From Acanthosepion esculentum (taxonomy: Eukaryota; Mollusca; Cephalopoda; Sepiida; Sepiidae), in NCBI GenBank assembly GCA_964036315.1, contig CAXIWW010000817.1, forward strand, positions 3,631,501 through 3,695,500: a stretch of DNA of 64,000 nucleotides. Direction: 5' to 3'. Made by a program: the position numbers and the translations under genes. Position 1 is the first letter of the stretch; every line of letters starts with the position of its first letter. The notes beneath the pieces are model-generated. The model ran no database searches, was not told the DNA's origin, and worked only from the letters and a program-made list of their open reading frames with translations. Shown here piece by piece: positions 60,201 to 64,000 of the stretch.

Positions 60201-63102
60201 CCGTATTTGAGCGTCTTGTCTATATGATACACAACGTCCAGCAGCCCTGTTTCTGATCTCTTGGTTTCTGGTGCATATTTGACCGTCTAATGTAAAAGAT
60301 AAACTACGTCCAGCAGCATGGCCTCTGATCTGTTGGTTTCCGGTCCATATTTGAGACTCTAATGTAAGATTTTAGACTACGACCAGCAGCATGGACTCTG
60401 ACCTCTTGGCTTCCGGTCCATAATTTGAGCGTCTTGTGTAAGATGATACACTACGTCCAGCAGCCATGATTCTGATCTGTTGGTTTCTGGTGCATATTTG
60501 AGCGTCTAATGTAAAAAGATAAACTACGTCCAGCAGCATGGCCTCTGATCTGTTGGTTTCCGGACCATATTTGAGCGTCTAATATAAGATTTTAGACTAC
60601 GTCCAGCAGCATAGCCTCTGACCTGTTGGCTTCCGGTCCATATTTGAGCATTTTTGTGTAAGATGATACACTACGTCCAGCAGCCCTGTTTATGATCACT
60701 CGGTTTCTGGTGCATATTTGAGCGTCTAATGTAAAAAGATGAAGTACGTCCAGCAGCATGGCCTCTGACCTGTTGGCTTCCGGACCATATCTGAGCGTCT
60801 TGTGTAAGATGATACACTACGTCTAGCAGCCATGATTCTGATCTGTTGGTTTCTGTTGCATATTTGAGCGTCTAATGTAAAAAGATAAACTACGACCAAC
60901 AGCATGGCCTCTGATCTGTTGGTTTCCGGTCCATATTTGTGCGTCTAATGTAAGATTTTAGACTACGTCCAGCAGCATGGCCTCTGACCTGTATGTTTCC
61001 GGTCGATATTTGAGCGTCTTGTGTAAGATGATACACTACGTCCAGCAGCCCTGTTTCTGAACTCTTGGTTTCTGGTGCATATTTGAGCGTCTAATATAAG
61101 ATTTTAGACTACGTCCAGCAGCATAGCTTCTGAGCTGTTGGCTTCCGGTCCATATTTGAGCGTCTTGTGTAAGATGATACACTACTTCCATCAGCTCTGT
61201 TTCTGATCTCTTGGTTTCTGGTGCATATTTGAGCGTCTAATGTAAAAAGAGAAACTACGCCCAGCAGCATGGCCTCTGATCTGTTGGATTTCGGTCCATA
61301 TTTGAGCGTCTAATGTAAAAGGTAAACTACGTCCCGCAGCATGGCCTCTCATCTGTTGGTTTCCGGTCCATATTTGAGCGTCTAATATAAGATTTTAGAC
61401 TACATCCAGCAGCATAGCCTCTGACCTGTTGGCTTCCGGTCCATATTTGAGCGTCTTGTGTGAGATGATACATTACGTCCAGCAGCCCTGTTTCTGATCT
61501 CTTGGTTTCTGGTGCATATTTGAGCGTCTAATGTAAAAAGATAAACTACGACCAGCAGCATGGCCTTTGATCTGTTGGTTTCCGGTCCATATTTGAGCGT
61601 CTAATGTAAGATTTTAGACTACGTCCAGCAGCATGGCCTCTGACCTGTTGGCTTCCGGACCATATCTGAGCGTCTTGTGTAAGATGATACACTACGTCTA
61701 GCAGCCATGATTCTGATCTGTTGGTTTCTGGTGCATATTTGACCGTCTAATGTAAAAAGATAAACTACGTCCAGCAGCATGGCCTATGATCTGTTGGTTT
61801 CCGGTCCATATTTGATTGTCTAATGTATGATTTTAGACAACGTCCAGCAGCATGGCCTCTGAACTCTTGGTTTCCGGTCCGTATTTGATCGTCTTGTGTA
61901 TATGATACACAACGTCCAGCAGCCCTGTTTCTGATCTCTTGGTTTCTGGTGCATATTTGACCGTCTAATGTAAAAGATAAACTACGTCCAGCAGCATGGC
62001 CCCTGATCTGTTGGTTTCCGGTCCATATTTGAGCCTCTAATATAAGATTTTAGACTACGACCAGCAGCATGGACTCTGACCTCTTGGCTTCCGGTCGATA
62101 TTTCAGCGTCTTGTGTAAGATGATACACTACGTCCATCAGCATTGCCTCTGATCTGTTGGATTCCGGTCCATATTTGAGCGTCCAATGTAAGATTTTAGA
62201 CTACGTCCTGCCGCATTGCCTCTGACCTGTTCGCTTCAGGTCCATATTTGAGCGTCTTGTGTAAGATGATACACTACGTCCAGCAGCCCTGTTTCTGATC
62301 TCTTGGTATCTTGTGCATATTTGAGCGTCTAATGTAAAAAGATATACTACGTCCAGCAGCATGGCCTCTGATCTGTTGGTTTCCGGTCCATATTTGAGCG
62401 TCTAATATAAGATTTTAGACTACGTCCAGCAGCATAGCCTCTGACCTGCTGGCTTCCGGTCCATATTTGAGCATCTTGTGTAAGATGATACACTACGTCC
62501 AGCAGCCCTGTTTCTGATCTCTTGGTTACTGGTGCATATTTGAGCGTCTAATGTAAAAAGATAAAGTACGTCCAGCAGCATGGCGTCTGATCTGTTGGTT
62601 TAATTTCCATATTTGAGCGTCTAATGTAAGATTTTAGACTACTTCCAGCAGCATGGCCTCTGACCTGTAGATTTCCGGTCGATATTTGAGCGTCTTGTGT
62701 AAGATGATACACTACGTCCAGCAGCCCTGTTTCTGATCTCTTGGTTTCTGGTGCATATATGAGCGTCTAATGTAAAAAGATAAACTACGTCCAGCAGCAT
62801 GGCCTCTGATCTGTTGGTTTCCGGTCCATATTTGAGCGTCTAATGTAATATTTTTGACAACGACCAGCAGCATGGCCTCTGACCAGTTGGCTTTCGTTCG
62901 ATATTTGAGCGTTTGTGTAAAATGATACACTACATCCAGCAGCCATGATTCTGATCTGTTGGTTTCTGGTGCATATTTGAGCGTCTAATGTAAAAAGATA
63001 AACTACGTCCAGCAGCATGGCCTCTGATCTGTTGGTTTCCCGTCCATATTTGAGCGTCTAATGTAAGATGTTAGACTACCTCCAGCAGCATGGCCTCTGA
63101 TC

Positions 63103-63122
63103 TGTTGGTGTCCAATTGTCGG
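63103..63122. other. B|C junction, copy 3
   Basis: CTGATCTGTTGGTGTCC of B runs into AATTGTCGGGAATTTC of C. It is the same breakpoint as at 42,681 (with a TATCC variant there), and inverted at 51,766. Confidence 0.9.
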
Positions 63123-64000
63123 GAATTTCTTACCTTATCCATAAGTTCAAACGTTTTTCGACACCTTGAATAGAGTGGAGCCGAAATTCAACGGTATGGG
63201 GCTTGTGTTAGCTCATTTACGGAAATTGTTATGCAGCCCTAAACAGGGAAATCAGTCATATTTCACTTGTTTATAACTTTTTCCATTAAAGAAATATTTT
63301 CAAAATGGGTATCAAATTGTGTGCAATTATTTGATTTGTCTATGTTTACAGGGATTTTTCATTTGCTCAGATAGCAAAAAGTACAGCTTTCACCATGTGC
63401 GCGGTATGTCGTCTGACAATTTACAGCGCCCGAATTCCAGAGTGCACAATAAGACTGCATTTCTAATTTTTCCTTTTTATAGAATCCACAAAATATTGGT
63501 GTCCAATTGTCGGGAGTTTCTTGCCTTAGCCATAATTACAAAAGTTTTTTCGACACATTGAATAGAGTCGAGGCGAAATTCAACGGTATGGGGCTTGTGT
63601 TAGCTCATTTGCGGAAATTGTCATGCGGCCTTAAACTGGGAAATAAGTCATATTTCACTTGTTTATAACTTTTTTCCAGTAAAAGAAATATTTTCAAAAT
63701 GGGTATCAAATTGTGTGCAATTATTTGATTTATCTATATATACAGAGATTTTTCATTTGCTCAGATAGTAAAAAGTACAGCTTTCACCATGTGTGCGGTA
63801 TGTCGTCTGACAATTTACATCGTCCGAATTCCAGTGTGCACTATAAAACTGCATTTGTAATTTTTCCTTTTTATAGAATCCACAAAATATTGGTGTCCAA
63901 TTGTCGGGAATTGCTTACCTCATCCATAATTACAAAAGTTTTTTCGACACCTTGATTAGAGTTCAGTCGAAATTCAACGGTATGGTGACTTTTCTTAGCT
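63112..64000 (+). repeat. Satellite C, last block, running off the window
   Basis: Monomers begin at 63,112, 63,502 and 63,897, giving lengths of 390 and 395 bp and a partial third. The first carries the private variants of the monomer at 51,500-51,765 (GAGTGGAGCCGAAATTC, GTTATGCAGCCCTAAACAGG, TTCCATTAAAG) but lacks its 126-bp deletion. The deletion therefore arose after the two copies separated, or was repaired here. Confidence 0.93.

Larger units (their letters stand above)
54665..63111 (+). repeat. Satellite B, main forward block
   Basis: About 116 monomers of 73 bp occur in one orientation, mostly as 219-bp trimers. The trimer order breaks in places, for example at 55,040 and 56,643, where GCATATTTGAG is followed by AATCTAATATAAG. 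Several sub-blocks recur: a pair offset 1,603 bp (54,665 and 56,268), and a TTGTCTATATGATACACAACG monomer at 55,557, 57,160 and 60,219 with a relative at 61,898. A CTAATATAAG-type monomer with CATAGCCTCTGACC recurs many times and marks a sub-family abundant here. No gene is supported. Confidence 0.95.

Noticed and set aside
63340..63352. A possible 3' splice site (TCTATGTTTACAG followed by GG) in family C
   Set aside because: A single motif without a partner donor site or coding exon is too weak, and it occurs in every C monomer as part of the repeat.
63319..63561. An 80-codon frame kept in several C monomers (also 43,053, 63,713 and inverted near 50,256 and 50,579)
   Set aside because: It opens with GTG, not ATG, and its conservation is no more than expected from homogenised monomers. 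Other C copies are deleted or broken, and no domain is recognised. A codon-substitution test on many copies could reopen it.
1..64000. Centromere protein B box, telomeric repeats, tRNA or rRNA genes
   Set aside because: I looked for TTCG....CGGG-type CENP-B cores, TTAGGG or TTAGG tracts, and tRNA/rRNA landmarks and saw no convincing match. A motif scan would be more sensitive than reading by eye.

Overview
This window contains no gene that I can support. From end to end it is tandemly repeated DNA from five families that look unrelated to one another, which I call A to E. No coding domain, tRNA, rRNA, transposase or reverse transcriptase is recognisable. Long stop-free frames exist, but they follow from repeat period and composition, and the ones I checked begin at TTG or GTG rather than ATG. 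The content fits eukaryotic heterochromatin (centromeric, pericentromeric, subtelomeric, or a sex or B chromosome). The sequence alone does not name the species.

Layout: 1-39,985 is family A. It has a roughly 160-bp AT-rich spacer alternating with a variable number of 22-bp units, and it changes strand at about 4,503, 15,664 and 28,945. 39,986-42,680 is family B, a 73-bp monomer arranged as a 219-bp trimer. 42,681-43,467 is family C, about 394 bp per monomer. 43,468-47,633 is family D, 60-bp monomers, inverting at about 44,183. 47,634-49,879 is family E, a GT-rich minisatellite of mixed 31-bp and 42/43-bp units. 49,877-51,765 is C again, inverted. 51,766-54,664 is B inverted, then 54,665-63,111 is B forward. 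63,112-64,000 is C forward, running off the end.

The interest lies in the architecture. The order B+ C+ D E C- B- is an inverted arrangement around a D/E core, followed by a second inverted arrangement C- B- B+ C+. The same B|C breakpoint occurs three times. In family A, one rare rearrangement junction is present twice in opposite orientations (4,503 and 28,945), and a diagnostic spacer deletion is present twice 27.2 kb apart (9,484 and 36,682). One pair of about 479-bp segments 991 bp apart differs at one base that I found. These shared marks point to repeated segmental duplication, inversion and local amplification, or in part to assembly error, which long reads could settle.

Strand labels for repeats are arbitrary: '+' for A means the 22-mer reads GCTGATAGC... 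on the given strand; for B it reads CATATTTGAGCG...; for C CCAATTGTCGGG...; for D GCCTTACAAGC...; for E the G-rich strand. Junction coordinates are good to about 10 bases. Copy counts are estimates from length divided by period, except where positions are listed.
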